DNA of 64,000 nt from Falsiroseomonas sp050563545 (GCF_050563545.1 NZ_JBNXUM010000003.1:1-64000), one strand, 5' to 3'; shown: positions 17,225 through 26,385, counted from the first letter of the stretch. Notes: generated by a model not told the origin, from the sequence alone. A program made the numbers and translations.

Positions 17225-17843
17225 TACGGCCGTCATGCGGAAATACGAAAGCCCGCTGCGCCAGGCACAGGCCGAGGAGACGCGCCGACGCATCCTGGCG
17301 GCGGTGGAGACGCTGCTGCAGGCCGAGCCGGAGGCGCCGCTCTCCTTCGACGCGGTGGCCGCCGCCGCGGGCGTCGAGCGCCGCACCGTCTTCCGACACT
17401 TTCCCAACAAGGACGCGCTGCTCGCAGCCTTCTGGACCTGGCTGAACCAGCGCGTGGCGCTGCGCACCTGGCCGGAGACCGAGGCCGACTTGCGGACCAT
17501 GCCGGCCGAGACCTTCGCCGGCTTCGACCGCCATGACGGCGTGATCCGCGCGGCGCTCGCCTCGGCGTCGGGACGGGAGATGCGGATGGGGGTCAATGCG
17601 GAACGCCAGGCCGCGTTCCGGGCGAGCCTGGCCGAAGCCGCGCGCGGCGTGGACCCGAAGCGTGCGGACCAGGCCGCGGCGGTGGCGCAGTTGCTGTTCA
17701 GCGCGAGCGCCTGGCAGAGCCTGAAGGATTATTGGGGCATGGACGGCAAGGCGGCCGGCGAGGCCGTCTCCTGGGCCATCGCCGCGCTGGCCGAGGCGCT
17801 GCGGCGCGAGGCCGCATTGAAGAGGAAGGAGGAAAGGCGATGA
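17220..17843 (+). CDS. TetR/AcrR family transcriptional regulator
   Basis: 207 residues from 17220, or 202 if translation begins at the second ATG (17235), which would leave the palindrome just upstream. N-terminal helix-turn-helix: RRRILAAVETLLQ near residue 22, FDAVAAAAGVERRTVFRHFPNKDALL near 42-67. The C-terminal ligand domain is of unknown specificity. Overlaps the following cupin gene by ATGA. Likely autoregulated through the 25-bp palindrome at its start. Confidence 0.87.
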   Translation: MNTAVMRKYESPLRQAQAEETRRRILAAVETLLQAEPEAPLSFDAVAAAAGVERRTVFRHFPNKDALLAAFWTWLNQRVALRTWPETEADLRTMPAETFAGFDRHDGVIRAALASASGREMRMGVNAERQAAFRASLAEAARGVDPKRADQAAAVAQLLFSASAWQSLKDYWGMDGKAAGEAVSWAIAALAEALRREAALKRKEERR

Positions 17844-18307
17844 GCGTGACGCTGACCAGGGCCGAGGCCCTCGAGACGCTGTGGGTCATGGCGGACCGCA
17901 TCCGCTTCGCGGGCGTGCTGCCGGGGACGGACCTCGTCGTCGCGGAGGTGACCGTGCCGCCGGGCGCGGGCACGCCGATGCACGCCCACGCCTCGCCCGA
18001 GCTGTTCCGCGTGATGTCGGGCATACTCGATTTCGAGACGCTGGAGGATGGCGCGCGGAAGGTGATGCGCGCGGGCCCAGGCGACGTGCTGCGCGTCGCG
18101 CCGCAGGCGCCGCATGGCTATGCGAATGCGGGCGAGACGCCGGCCGAGGTGCTGGTCGTGCTGGACCGGACGATGGAGGCGTTCTTCCGCGAGATCGGCA
18201 GCCCGGAGCCGGCGCAGGGCCCTCCGGGGCCAGAGGATTTCGCGCGGATCGGCGCGGCCTGCGCGCGGCACGGGATCGCGTTCGTCGAGGTGCCGAAGGC
18301 GGCGTGA
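17840..18307 (+). CDS. Cupin-domain protein
   Basis: 155 residues from ATG 17840, translationally coupled to the TetR gene. Small beta-barrel: PGAGTPMHAHASPELFRVMSG near residue 42-62 contains the HxH and Glu of cupin motif 1, and a motif 2-like PQAPHGYANAGE lies near 91. The metal ligands look intact, so it may be an enzyme or a sensor. Coupling with a TetR regulator suggests a role in the response that regulator controls; the substrate is unknown. Confidence 0.8.
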   Translation: MSVTLTRAEALETLWVMADRIRFAGVLPGTDLVVAEVTVPPGAGTPMHAHASPELFRVMSGILDFETLEDGARKVMRAGPGDVLRVAPQAPHGYANAGETPAEVLVVLDRTMEAFFREIGSPEPAQGPPGPEDFARIGAACARHGIAFVEVPKAA

Positions 18308-18334
18308 GGGACAGGGGGCGGTGCCGGCTGACGC

Positions 18335-19897
18335 TCAGAACGCCACCCCCTGCTCCGCCAACCGCGCCTTGACCAGGGTCTTCGGCACCTTCCCGTAGCC
18401 CGATTTCGGCAGCGCATCCCACACCACGACCCGCAGCGGCTGCTTGTACTTCGCGATGCGGTCCTTGAGGTGCGCGAGCACCGCGGCCTCGTCCACGCTC
18501 GCACCATCCCGCGGCACGACGCAGGCGACGCCGGCCTCGCCCCATTTCGGGTGGGGAAGGCCGACGACCGCGCATTCCGCGACGGCGGGATGCGTGAGGA
18601 TCGCCTCCTCGGCCTCGCGCGGATACACGTTCGACCCGCCGGAGATGTACATGTCCGACGCGCGGCCGGTGATCCAGAGGAAGTCGCGCGCATCCATCCG
18701 GCCGAGGTCGCCGGTGTGGAACCAGCCGCCGGCGAAGGCTTTCCGAGTTGCCTCCTCATTCTCGAAGTAGCCCGCGAAGACGGCCGGCCCTTTCACGCAG
18801 ATCTCCCCGACCTCGTCCGGCGGCAGGCGCGTGCCGTCCGCGTCGAGGATCGCGACCTCCATGCCGGTCCGCGCGACCCCGCAGGACCCCGCATTCTCCA
18901 AGACGTGCATGTCCGGGCGCAGCACCGTGATGTTCCCGGTGACCTCGCCTAGGCCGAAATACTGCACGAGGCAGGGGCCGAGCTTCGCGAGCGCCTCGGC
19001 CTGGTCGGCCTCATACATCGGCGCGCCGGCATAGATGACGTGGCGGAGCGACGAATGGTCGTGCGCGTCCACGGCGGGGTGGCGGACCAGCGCCGTCAGG
19101 ATGGTCGGGACGGTGAACATGTTGGAGACGTGGTGCTTCTCCACCAGCGCCCAGCACTCCGCGGGGTCGAGCTTCTCGGTCGCGGTCAGCACGGTGACGG
19201 CGCCGCGCGCGACCTGGCTGAGCTGGTGGATGCCGGCGCCATGCGACAGCGGCGCAACGACGAGAGACGCATCGCGCTCCGTCGTGCCGGGGACCAGGTC
19301 GGCCAGGTGGTTGGTCACGACGAAGCTCATCTGGCCATGCGTCAGCACCGCGGCCTTCGGCCGGCCCGTCGTACCGGAGGTGTAGAAGAACCAGCAGGGG
19401 TCGTCATAGGCGACCTCGGCTTCCCTGTCAGGCAGCGTCGGCGCGGAGGCCGCGAGCAGGTTCTCGTAGTCCAGCTCGTTGGGCTCGCGGTCGTCCCAGG
19501 CAATGACCTCGCGGAGATGCGGGGACGCATCGCGGACGGCCTCCGCATGCGCGCGGAAGCCCACGTCGCGCAGCATGACGACGGCGCGCGAGGAGGCGCC
19601 GAGATACGCAACCTCCTGCCGCGCCAGGCGGAAGTTGGTGGGCACCCAGACCGCACCGGCCTTGAAGCAGGCCCACATGGATTCGAACATGCGGTTAGAA
19701 TTGCGGGCGTGGACGAGGACACGATCGCCCTTGCCGACGCCGAGGCCGCGGAGCGCTTCGGCCAGACGATCCACGCGGGCGTCGAGCTCGGCGAAAGTCC
19801 AGATGCGGTCGCGCCAGACGAGCGCGGGGGCATCGGGGATGCGCCGCGCGGTCTGGGTCAGGAGGCGGCCGAGATTGGCGGCGGTGGCGGGGCCCAA
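18335..19897 (-). CDS. AMP-dependent acyl-CoA synthetase/ligase (class I adenylate-forming)
   Basis: 520 residues. The P-loop-like FYTSGTTGRPKAAVLTH lies near residue 170, YFGLGEVTGN near 307, GWFHTGDLGRMD near 389, ITGRASDMYISGGSNVYP near 405, and the catalytic lysine region PKSGYGKVPKT near 499. Activates a carboxylic acid to its CoA thioester through an acyl-adenylate. Substrate unknown; size and motifs fit medium/long-chain or aryl acid ligases. Transcribed toward the GltB-like gene, with a GC-rich palindrome upstream of its own start. Confidence 0.88.
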   Translation of the reverse strand: MGPATAANLGRLLTQTARRIPDAPALVWRDRIWTFAELDARVDRLAEALRGLGVGKGDRVLVHARNSNRMFESMWACFKAGAVWVPTNFRLARQEVAYLGASSRAVVMLRDVGFRAHAEAVRDASPHLREVIAWDDREPNELDYENLLAASAPTLPDREAEVAYDDPCWFFYTSGTTGRPKAAVLTHGQMSFVVTNHLADLVPGTTERDASLVVAPLSHGAGIHQLSQVARGAVTVLTATEKLDPAECWALVEKHHVSNMFTVPTILTALVRHPAVDAHDHSSLRHVIYAGAPMYEADQAEALAKLGPCLVQYFGLGEVTGNITVLRPDMHVLENAGSCGVARTGMEVAILDADGTRLPPDEVGEICVKGPAVFAGYFENEEATRKAFAGGWFHTGDLGRMDARDFLWITGRASDMYISGGSNVYPREAEEAILTHPAVAECAVVGLPHPKWGEAGVACVVPRDGASVDEAAVLAHLKDRIAKYKQPLRVVVWDALPKSGYGKVPKTLVKARLAEQGVAF

Positions 19898-19915
19898 GGC
19901 GAAGGTTCCTCCGGT

Positions 19916-19972
19916 GAAGCACCCCCGCCCTGACCCTCTCCCGCAAGCGGGGGAGGGTCAGGGCGGGGGTGC
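19916..19972. repeat. GC-rich palindromic intergenic repeat (REP-like family, copy A)
   Basis: 26-bp arms 19919-19944 and 19947-19972 with one wobble mismatch and a 2-nt loop. The sequence GAAGCACCCCC-x-CCCTGACCCTC-x-CCCGC matches the copies at 36334-36380 and 36755-36801, marking it as the same family. It fills most of the 86-bp gap between the acyl-CoA synthetase start and the end of the GltB-like gene. Confidence 0.8.
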
Positions 19973-19983
19973 GGAGGATAGGG

Positions 19984-21651
19984 CTACGTCGTCGCTGTCT
20001 CCAGCCGCGCGCCCATCACGGCGCGGTAGGGCATCCGCGGAGCAAAGCTGTTCGCATCCGCCATCTCCCAGGCGTCGATGAAGCGTGGATCCTGCGTGCC
20101 GCGCAGCAGTTCGCCGGCATCCGGCTCGGGATAGAGCTGGGCGAAGGACCGGACCTCGTGAAGCGACACGCGACGCCAGAAATGCTCCGGACGCAGCTGC
20201 GCGGGATGGTCGAGGCCCGCCGCAGCCACCAGCTCGCCCAGCGCATCGAGCGTCGCGTCGTGGAAATGCCGCACGCGCATCCACTTGTCCTCGACCTGCA
20301 GGGCGCGCCCCCGCGTCGGGTCCTGCGTCGCGACCCCCGTGGGGCAGCGGTCGGTGTGGCAGGACAGCGACTGGATGCAGCCCAGCGAGAACATGAAGGC
20401 GCGCGCCGCGTTGCACCAATCCGCGCCCAGCGCCATGGCGCGCGCCATGTCGAAGGCGGTGGCGACCTTGCCGCTGGCGCCGATCCGGATGCGCTCCCGC
20501 AGGCCGATGCCGATCAGCGCGTGATGGGCGAAGGTCAGCCCCTCGCGCAGCGGCATGCCGATATGGTCCATGAATTCCAGCGGCGCGGCGCCGGTCCCGC
20601 CCTCGGCTCCGTCGATGACGATGAAGTCGGGCGTGATGCCCGTTTCCAGGATCGCCTTGCAGATCGCCAGGAACTCCCAGCGATGCCCGATGCAGAGCTT
20701 GAAGCCAGCGGGCTTGCCCCCCGAGAGGCGCCGCATCTCGGCGATGAAGCGCATCATCTCGATGGGGGTCGAGAAGGCGGTGTGCGCGGGCGGCGAGATG
20801 CAGTCCCTGCCCTGCGGCACGCCGCGGATACGGGCTATCTCGGCGCTGACCTTGGCCGCGGGCAGCACGCCGCCATGGCCGGGCTTCGCACCCTGGCTGA
20901 GCTTCAGCTCGACCATCTTCACCTGCGGGCGGTTCGCGGTCTCCACGAAGCGCTCGGCGGAGAAGGTGCCGTCGGGGTTGCGTGCGCCGAAATACCCCGA
21001 GCCGATCTCCCAGATGATGTCGCCGTTGTTATCGATGTGGTACGGGCTGAGCCCGCCCTCCCCCGTGTCATGCGCGAAGCCGCCGGCCGCCGCGCCCCTG
21101 TTCAGCGCGCGGATCGCGTTCGGCGACAGCGAGCCGAAGCTCATCGCCGAGATGTTCAGCAGCGACGCGCTGTAGGGCTTCGCGCAGTCGGCGCCGCCGA
21201 TCAGGACGCGGGGCTGCTCCTCCGATGGGCGCCTGGCGGCCAGGCTATGCTGAAGCCATTCATGGCCTTCCGCATAGACCTGGTACTGGGTGCCGAAGGG
21301 GCGCTTGTCCAACTGCCGCTTGGCGCGCTGGTAGACCACCGACCGCTGGTCGCGGCTGAACGGCGTGCCGGTCTTCTCGTCCTCGAAGAAGTACTGCCGC
21401 ATCTCCGGCCGGATGCTCTCCAGGATGAAGCGGAGATGGGCGGAGATCGGGTAGTTCCGCAGCACGGCATGGGTGGGGTGGAAGAGGTCGCGGAAGCCGA
21501 GCGCCGTCAGCGCACCGAACAGGACGAGTGAGGCGAGCCACCACCAGCTCTGCCAGACCGCCAGCCCCAGCAGCGACAGCGCGGCGAGGACGACGGCCAG
21601 TGTCAGGCAGATGAAGCGCGGCGTGATGGCTAGCGCGAACAGGCGCGGCAT
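19984..21651 (-). CDS. Membrane-anchored FMN-binding glutamate synthase family protein (GltB domain only)
   Basis: 555 residues from ATG 21651. Two N-terminal hydrophobic helices (near residues 10-60) precede a glutamate-synthase-like FMN barrel: SAMSFGSLSPNAIRAL near 168, GHGGVLPAAKV near 255, DGAEGGTGAAP near 346, and the iron-sulfur motif C-x5-C-x4-C in CIQSLSCHTDRCPTG near 425. Lacks the glutaminase and GltD parts of true glutamate synthase. Stand-alone members are oxidoreductases of largely unknown function; the membrane anchor suggests quinone or membrane-donor coupling (inference). Confidence 0.85.
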   Translation of the reverse strand: MPRLFALAITPRFICLTLAVVLAALSLLGLAVWQSWWWLASLVLFGALTALGFRDLFHPTHAVLRNYPISAHLRFILESIRPEMRQYFFEDEKTGTPFSRDQRSVVYQRAKRQLDKRPFGTQYQVYAEGHEWLQHSLAARRPSEEQPRVLIGGADCAKPYSASLLNISAMSFGSLSPNAIRALNRGAAAGGFAHDTGEGGLSPYHIDNNGDIIWEIGSGYFGARNPDGTFSAERFVETANRPQVKMVELKLSQGAKPGHGGVLPAAKVSAEIARIRGVPQGRDCISPPAHTAFSTPIEMMRFIAEMRRLSGGKPAGFKLCIGHRWEFLAICKAILETGITPDFIVIDGAEGGTGAAPLEFMDHIGMPLREGLTFAHHALIGIGLRERIRIGASGKVATAFDMARAMALGADWCNAARAFMFSLGCIQSLSCHTDRCPTGVATQDPTRGRALQVEDKWMRVRHFHDATLDALGELVAAAGLDHPAQLRPEHFWRRVSLHEVRSFAQLYPEPDAGELLRGTQDPRFIDAWEMADANSFAPRMPYRAVMGARLETATT

Positions 21652-21736
21652 GGCGGAGCGACCCCCTGGGACCTTCCGCAGCCTATTCGTTCCACCCTGC
21701 CAGCGCGTTACGAAATCGGCCCGCACCGGCGAAAAA

Positions 21737-23476
21737 TCACACGGGCCGGTCGCCCTTCTCCACCTTCAGCGTCCGGTTGTCGGCAGCCGGCAGCATCCGC
21801 GCGGGGTCGCGCGTCACGACGATGTCGAGGATCGTCGGCGTGTCGGTGTTGGCCAGCCCCTCGCGCAACGCGGCATCGAGCTTGCCGGGGTCGGTGACGC
21901 GGATGCCGTGGCAGCCCATGGCCCTGGCGACCTGGGAGTAGTCGATCTCCGCGAGGTCGGAGCTCTGGTAGTTGCCGGCGCCGTAGACCGCGTGCTGCAG
22001 CGCCTTCACATAGCCGCTGGCGGCGTTGTTGAAGATGCAGCAGACGAAGGCGGCGCCGGCGCGACGCGCGGTCTCGAGCTCGCCCATCGACATGTTGAAG
22101 CCGCCGTCGCCCGTCAGAGAGACGACACGCCGCTGCTTCCCCACGCCGAGCTGCGCGCCGATGCCGCCCGGCACACCATAGCCGATGGACGCCATGCCGC
22201 GGTCTGCCACGAAGCCGCGGCCGGCGCGCTTGGTGTCGTAGAACAGCGCGCCCCAATGCGCGGCGAAGCCGCCGTCGGTGACCAGCACCGCATCCTCCGG
22301 CATCACCCTGTTGAGCTCGCCGAGCAGGCGGCCGACATTGATCGGCGATTCCGTGGATTCCAGGCGCTCCTTCGCGCCCTCGCGCCAGGCGGCCATGCGC
22401 TTCGGCACCTCGGCGCACCAGCCGGCGCGGGACGCGGCGCGCTTGCCGTTGTCCTGCAGCGCCGCGTGCATCTCCTCGATCGTCGCACGAGCGTCGCCGG
22501 CCAGCGCCACGTCGGTGCGAGTGGTCCGCCCGATCTCCTCGGGCAGCACATCCACATGGATCAGTGGCACGCCGGCGGGCATCAGGGTGAAGCGCTTCGT
22601 CGCGATCTCGCCGAGCTTGCAGCCCAGCACCAGCAGGCAGTCCGACATCGCGATCATGTCGTTGGCGATGCGGGAATAGCGCCCGAACACGCCGGCGGAG
22701 AGTGCGTGCGTGCACGCGATCGCGCCCTTGCCCGACATGGTGTGCGCGACGGGGATGCCCTGAGATTCGGCGAAGCGGGTCAGAGCCTCCGCCGCCTCGC
22801 TGATATGGATGCCGCCGCCGGCCAGCACGATCGGGCGCTCCGCCCTCGCCAAGAGCGCCGCGGCGCGTGAGAGGTCCTGCGCGTCGGGCCGCATGCGGCG
22901 GGCCTGGGCGCGCAGCGTGCCCGGGTCCACCCAGAAATCCGACGCGTCGAAATCATGCTCGCCATGCGCGATGTCCTCGGGCACGGCGATCAGCACGGGG
23001 CCTGGTCGGCCGGATGTCGCGACCGCGAAGGCGCGGCGGAGGTGTTCGGGGACACGGGAGATGACCTCGACGCGGATCGCCTCCTTCACCAGCGGGCGCA
23101 GCACGTCGAACTGCCGCGTCTCCTGCGTCATGTTCTTCCAGGCGTGGAGGCGGTTGGCGTCGCCGATGATGGCGACCATGGGCATGCCGGCATTGAAGGC
23201 CTCGGCCAGGCCGGTTGCCAGGTTGGTCGCCCCCGGCCCGAGCGTGCCGTCCACCAGGCCCGGCTTGTTGCTCACGCGGGCATAGGCGTCCGCCGCGAAG
23301 GCGCCGGAGCGTTCGTCGTTGATCAGCATGTGCTGCACGCCGAGCGCGCGGCAGGCCTCGTAGAACGGCAGGAGTTGGAAGCCGCCCATGCCGAACATCG
23401 GCCCGGTCTCGTGCAGCTTCAGCATCTCGGCCAGGGCCTGGCCGCCGGTCATGCGGCGGGTGGCGTTCGAGGACAT
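21737..23476 (-). CDS. Thiamine pyrophosphate-dependent acetolactate synthase-like enzyme
   Basis: 579 residues from ATG 23476. Three-domain POX/ALS fold: the catalytic-Glu region LINDERSGAFAADAYARVS near residue 51, a central FAD/nucleotide-like domain, and a C-terminal TPP motif beginning GDGGFNMSMGELETARR and ending in FNN. Members decarboxylate or condense 2-oxo acids. Because ilvN is absent and the neighbours are unusual, this is probably a specialised decarboxylase or lyase rather than the biosynthetic ALS. Two nucleotides separate its start from the upstream gene's stop. Confidence 0.85.
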   Translation of the reverse strand: MSSNATRRMTGGQALAEMLKLHETGPMFGMGGFQLLPFYEACRALGVQHMLINDERSGAFAADAYARVSNKPGLVDGTLGPGATNLATGLAEAFNAGMPMVAIIGDANRLHAWKNMTQETRQFDVLRPLVKEAIRVEVISRVPEHLRRAFAVATSGRPGPVLIAVPEDIAHGEHDFDASDFWVDPGTLRAQARRMRPDAQDLSRAAALLARAERPIVLAGGGIHISEAAEALTRFAESQGIPVAHTMSGKGAIACTHALSAGVFGRYSRIANDMIAMSDCLLVLGCKLGEIATKRFTLMPAGVPLIHVDVLPEEIGRTTRTDVALAGDARATIEEMHAALQDNGKRAASRAGWCAEVPKRMAAWREGAKERLESTESPINVGRLLGELNRVMPEDAVLVTDGGFAAHWGALFYDTKRAGRGFVADRGMASIGYGVPGGIGAQLGVGKQRRVVSLTGDGGFNMSMGELETARRAGAAFVCCIFNNAASGYVKALQHAVYGAGNYQSSDLAEIDYSQVARAMGCHGIRVTDPGKLDAALREGLANTDTPTILDIVVTRDPARMLPAADNRTLKVEKGDRPV

Positions 23477-23478
23477 GG

Positions 23479-24315
23479 TCAGTGGTGCTCCAGGATCGCC
23501 GCGACGAAGTCGCGCGCGGATTGGCCGATGCGCCCGCCGCGCTGGACGGCGAGCGGGTTGAGGGCGGAGACGAAGCCATCGTTCCAGGTGGACATCGCGT
23601 CGCCGATGCGCGCGGAGAAGCAGGAGACGCAGGCGCCGGCGATCCCCCCGTCCTGCAGGGCCGGCAGGCGCGACACCCCTGCCCCGTCCACGCCGATGCC
23701 GGCGTCGTTGTAGAGCGCGGCGAGGACCGGCGCCTTCACCGCCGTCTCCGGCCTGCCGCCGAGCAGCCCGCCATGCGAGCCCGTCACGACGACCTGCCAG
23801 GCGTCGGCCGGCACGACCAACCCGTTCGAATCGAGCGCGAGGACGCGAATGCCGGCACGGCCGGCGCCCTCGATCTCGCGGCGCGCCTCGTCCATGTCGT
23901 CGGCGGCGGAAGCGGCGGGCAGGCGGGCCTCGGCCAGGATGCGCAGCGCCTCGGCGGCCGGCATGCCGGGCTCCAGGCCCAGCGCGGCGGCGGGCGCGTT
24001 GACGAAGGACAGCGTCCCCCGCGCCAGCATGTCGGCGCCCTCGCCGATCCGGGCGGTCATGTGGCCGACGCAGGCGCCGGGCACGCCGCGCGCGCCGAGC
24101 CAATCGAGCCCGCCGATCCCCGCCTGTTCCCGCCCGACCCCGGCATCGTGAAGGATCACGGACGACACGCCGCGCCGCGCCGCATACCAGGCCGCATAGA
24201 CGCCGCCATGGCTCGCACAGAGGGCGGCGGGCCCCTCGGCGTCGCCGCTCCCGCGCGCCTCGGGCGCGGCCGGCAGATGCGTCACGCTGTCCAGCACCAG
24301 CGCATCCGCGCCCAT
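23479..24315 (-). CDS. Unrecognised protein built from an internal duplication
   Basis: 278 residues from ATG 24315. I do not recognise a family. Two halves repeat with a period near 147 residues: SHGG at 35 and 180, HDAGVG at 56 against NDAGIG at 203, and GVPGACVGHMTARIG at 77 against GIAGACVSCFSARIG at 224. No signal peptide or membrane segment. The Gly-rich, Asp/His-containing loops look like a pseudo-symmetric active site. Encoded just upstream of the TPP enzyme on the same strand and divergent from E1 alpha, suggesting a shared pathway. Confidence 0.75.
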   Translation of the reverse strand: MGADALVLDSVTHLPAAPEARGSGDAEGPAALCASHGGVYAAWYAARRGVSSVILHDAGVGREQAGIGGLDWLGARGVPGACVGHMTARIGEGADMLARGTLSFVNAPAAALGLEPGMPAAEALRILAEARLPAASAADDMDEARREIEGAGRAGIRVLALDSNGLVVPADAWQVVVTGSHGGLLGGRPETAVKAPVLAALYNDAGIGVDGAGVSRLPALQDGGIAGACVSCFSARIGDAMSTWNDGFVSALNPLAVQRGGRIGQSARDFVAAILEHH

Positions 24316-24406
24316 GAATTCTCCTCCCCGGCTTGATTCCTTCGCCCGCTCCCGCATGCTCCGCAAGCCCCCGGAAGAGGGGCAGGGTTGGAGGGGGACG
24401 GTCAGC

Positions 24407-25390
24407 ATGAGCGGCGACAACCGGGCGAGGCTGCTGGCGCTCTACGCCACGATGTGCCGCATCCGCGCCTTCGAGGAGACGGCGCTGGCCGCCCATCGCG
24501 CGGGCGAGATACCGGGACCGCTGCATGTCTCGATCGGCCAGGAAGGTGTGGCGGCCGGCGTCTGCATGAACCTGCGCACCAATGACCGCATCACCTCCAA
24601 CCATCGCGGCCACGGGCATGCCATCGCCAAGGGTGCGGGCATCGCAGGGATGATGGAGGAGCTGTTCGGCCGCGCCGGAGGCCATTGCCGGGGCAAGGGC
24701 GGGTCGATGCACATCGCCGACTTCTCCGTCGGCATGCTGGGCGCGAACGGCGTCGTCGCTGGCGGCATCCCGATCGCAGTCGGCGCGGCGCAGGGGCTGA
24801 AGATGCTGGGCTCCGACGCCGTCGTCTGCTGCTTCTTCGGCGATGGCGCGATCAACCGCGGGCCCTTCCTGGAAGGGCTGAACTGGGCGGTGCTGTACAA
24901 CCTGCCGGTCCTCTTCGTCTGCGAGGACAACGGCGTCGCCGCCTTCACCCGCGCCGACGCCGTGACCGCCGGGCCGGGGATCACCGCCCGGGCCGAGGCG
25001 CTCGGCGTGCCCTGCACCAGCGTGGACGGCAACGACGCGGCTTCGGTGGACGAGGCCGCGGCGCGCCTGGTGGCCGAGATCCGTGGCGGCGGCGGCCCGC
25101 GGCTGCTGCACGCCACCACCTTCCGCCTGATGGGCCACACCAGCACCGACCCCGCTTCCTGGCGCGAGACCGGCGAGGTGGATGCCGCGCGCGCGCAGGA
25201 ACCGCTGCTGCGGCTGCGCGCCCGGTTGCTGGAGGAAGGGGCGAGCGTCAAGGCGCTCGACACCATCGAGGGCGACGCGCGCGCCGAGATGTCGGAGGCG
25301 CGCGCCGCGGCGCTCGCGGCCCCCTGGCCCGATCCCGCCATCGCCTGGGAAGACGTACAGGACAGCGGCGCCTTGCAGGAGGCCCACTGA
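24407..25390 (+). CDS. 2-oxoacid (acetoin/pyruvate-type) dehydrogenase E1 component, alpha subunit
   Basis: 327 residues from ATG 24407, which has GAGGGG upstream. TPP-binding E1 alpha: SIGQEGVAAGVCMNL near residue 45, SNHRGHGHAIAKG near 64, GGSMHIADFSVGMLGANGVV near 100, and GDGAINRGPFLEGLNWAVLYNLPVLFVCEDN near 145-175 with the GDG...N cofactor motif. Oxidatively decarboxylates a 2-oxo acid or cleaves acetoin. E2 and E3 are not nearby, so it must use E2 encoded elsewhere or a different acceptor. Confidence 0.88.
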   Translation: MSGDNRARLLALYATMCRIRAFEETALAAHRAGEIPGPLHVSIGQEGVAAGVCMNLRTNDRITSNHRGHGHAIAKGAGIAGMMEELFGRAGGHCRGKGGSMHIADFSVGMLGANGVVAGGIPIAVGAAQGLKMLGSDAVVCCFFGDGAINRGPFLEGLNWAVLYNLPVLFVCEDNGVAAFTRADAVTAGPGITARAEALGVPCTSVDGNDAASVDEAAARLVAEIRGGGGPRLLHATTFRLMGHTSTDPASWRETGEVDAARAQEPLLRLRARLLEEGASVKALDTIEGDARAEMSEARAAALAAPWPDPAIAWEDVQDSGALQEAH

Positions 25391-25391
25391 G

Positions 25392-26366
25392 ATGGCCGAG
25401 GTCACGCTGGTCGAGGCCGCGCGCCTTGCCGCCCTGCAGGAGATGCGCCGAGATCCCCGGGTCTGGGTGCTCGGCGAGGACGTCGCGCACGGCGGCCTGT
25501 TCGGCCAGTACCGCGGCTTCCTCGACGAATTCGGAGCGGAGCGCGTCGTCTCCACCCCGATCAGCGAATCCACGATCATGGGGGCGGGGCTGGGCGCCGC
25601 GCTGGTCGGCACGCGGCCGATCATCGAGATGCGCATCTTCGACTTCGTGATGTGCGCGATGGACGAGTTGGTGAACCAGATCGCCAAGATCCGCTACATG
25701 TTCGGCGGCCAGGCCAAGCCCGCCGTCGTGGTGCGCATGCCGCACGGCATCTGGCGCAACTCGGCGGCCCAGCATTCGCAGTCGCTCGAGGCCTGGTTCA
25801 CCCACATCCCAGGCCTCGTCGTCGTCACGCCGGCGACGGCGGCCGACACCGCGGGGCTGCTGGTCCAGGCGATCCGCAGCGAGGATCCCGTGCTGTTCTT
25901 CGACCCGAAGAACCTGTTTCCGCTGAAGGGAGATGTCGCGCAGACCATCGCGCCGATCCCCTTCGGCGTCGCGCGGCATGCGCGCGAGGGATCGGACGTG
26001 ACGATCGTCACCTGGTCCTCGGTCGTGCCGGCGGTCGAGGAAGCCGCGGCGACGCTGGCGGCGCGCGGCATCTCGGCCGACGTGCTGGACCTCCGCACGC
26101 TCTGGCCCTGGGACGAGGCGGCGGTCTGCGCCTCCGTCGCGCGGACGAAGCGGCTGCTGGTGGTCCAGGAAGCCGTGACGACGACAGGCTTCGGGGCGGA
26201 GGTGGTGTCGTGCGTGATCGAGAGGCTCGGGCCGGCGGCGGTGAAGGGCGTCGCGCGGCTGGGCCAGCCGCGCGTGCCGGTGCCCTTCGCGCCGCCGCTG
26301 GAGGACGCGCTGAAGCCGGACGCCACGAAGATCGTGGCGGCGGCGGAGAGGTTGGTGAAGGGGTAG
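25392..26366 (+). CDS. 2-oxoacid (acetoin/pyruvate-type) dehydrogenase E1 component, beta subunit
   Basis: 324 residues, starting one base after the E1 alpha stop. Transketolase-like pyrimidine domain with LGEDVAHGGLFGQYRG near residue 27 and STPISESTIMGAGLGAAL near 54, then a C-terminal transketolase domain with DLRTLWPWD near 237 and VVQEAVTTTGFGAEV near 262. Forms the alpha2beta2 E1 with the preceding gene. The absence of a following E2/lipoyl gene is unusual for this operon type. Confidence 0.88.
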   Translation: MAEVTLVEAARLAALQEMRRDPRVWVLGEDVAHGGLFGQYRGFLDEFGAERVVSTPISESTIMGAGLGAALVGTRPIIEMRIFDFVMCAMDELVNQIAKIRYMFGGQAKPAVVVRMPHGIWRNSAAQHSQSLEAWFTHIPGLVVVTPATAADTAGLLVQAIRSEDPVLFFDPKNLFPLKGDVAQTIAPIPFGVARHAREGSDVTIVTWSSVVPAVEEAAATLAARGISADVLDLRTLWPWDEAAVCASVARTKRLLVVQEAVTTTGFGAEVVSCVIERLGPAAVKGVARLGQPRVPVPFAPPLEDALKPDATKIVAAAERLVKG

Positions 26367-26385
26367 GTCGCGCAGACCCCCACCC

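Noticed and set aside
21737..25687. Very long open minus-strand frame running through the TPP enzyme and on across the divergent E1 genes
   Set aside because: The start at 23476 fits the family's N terminus; the upstream extension crosses strongly coding plus-strand genes and has low-complexity composition typical of a high-GC shadow frame.
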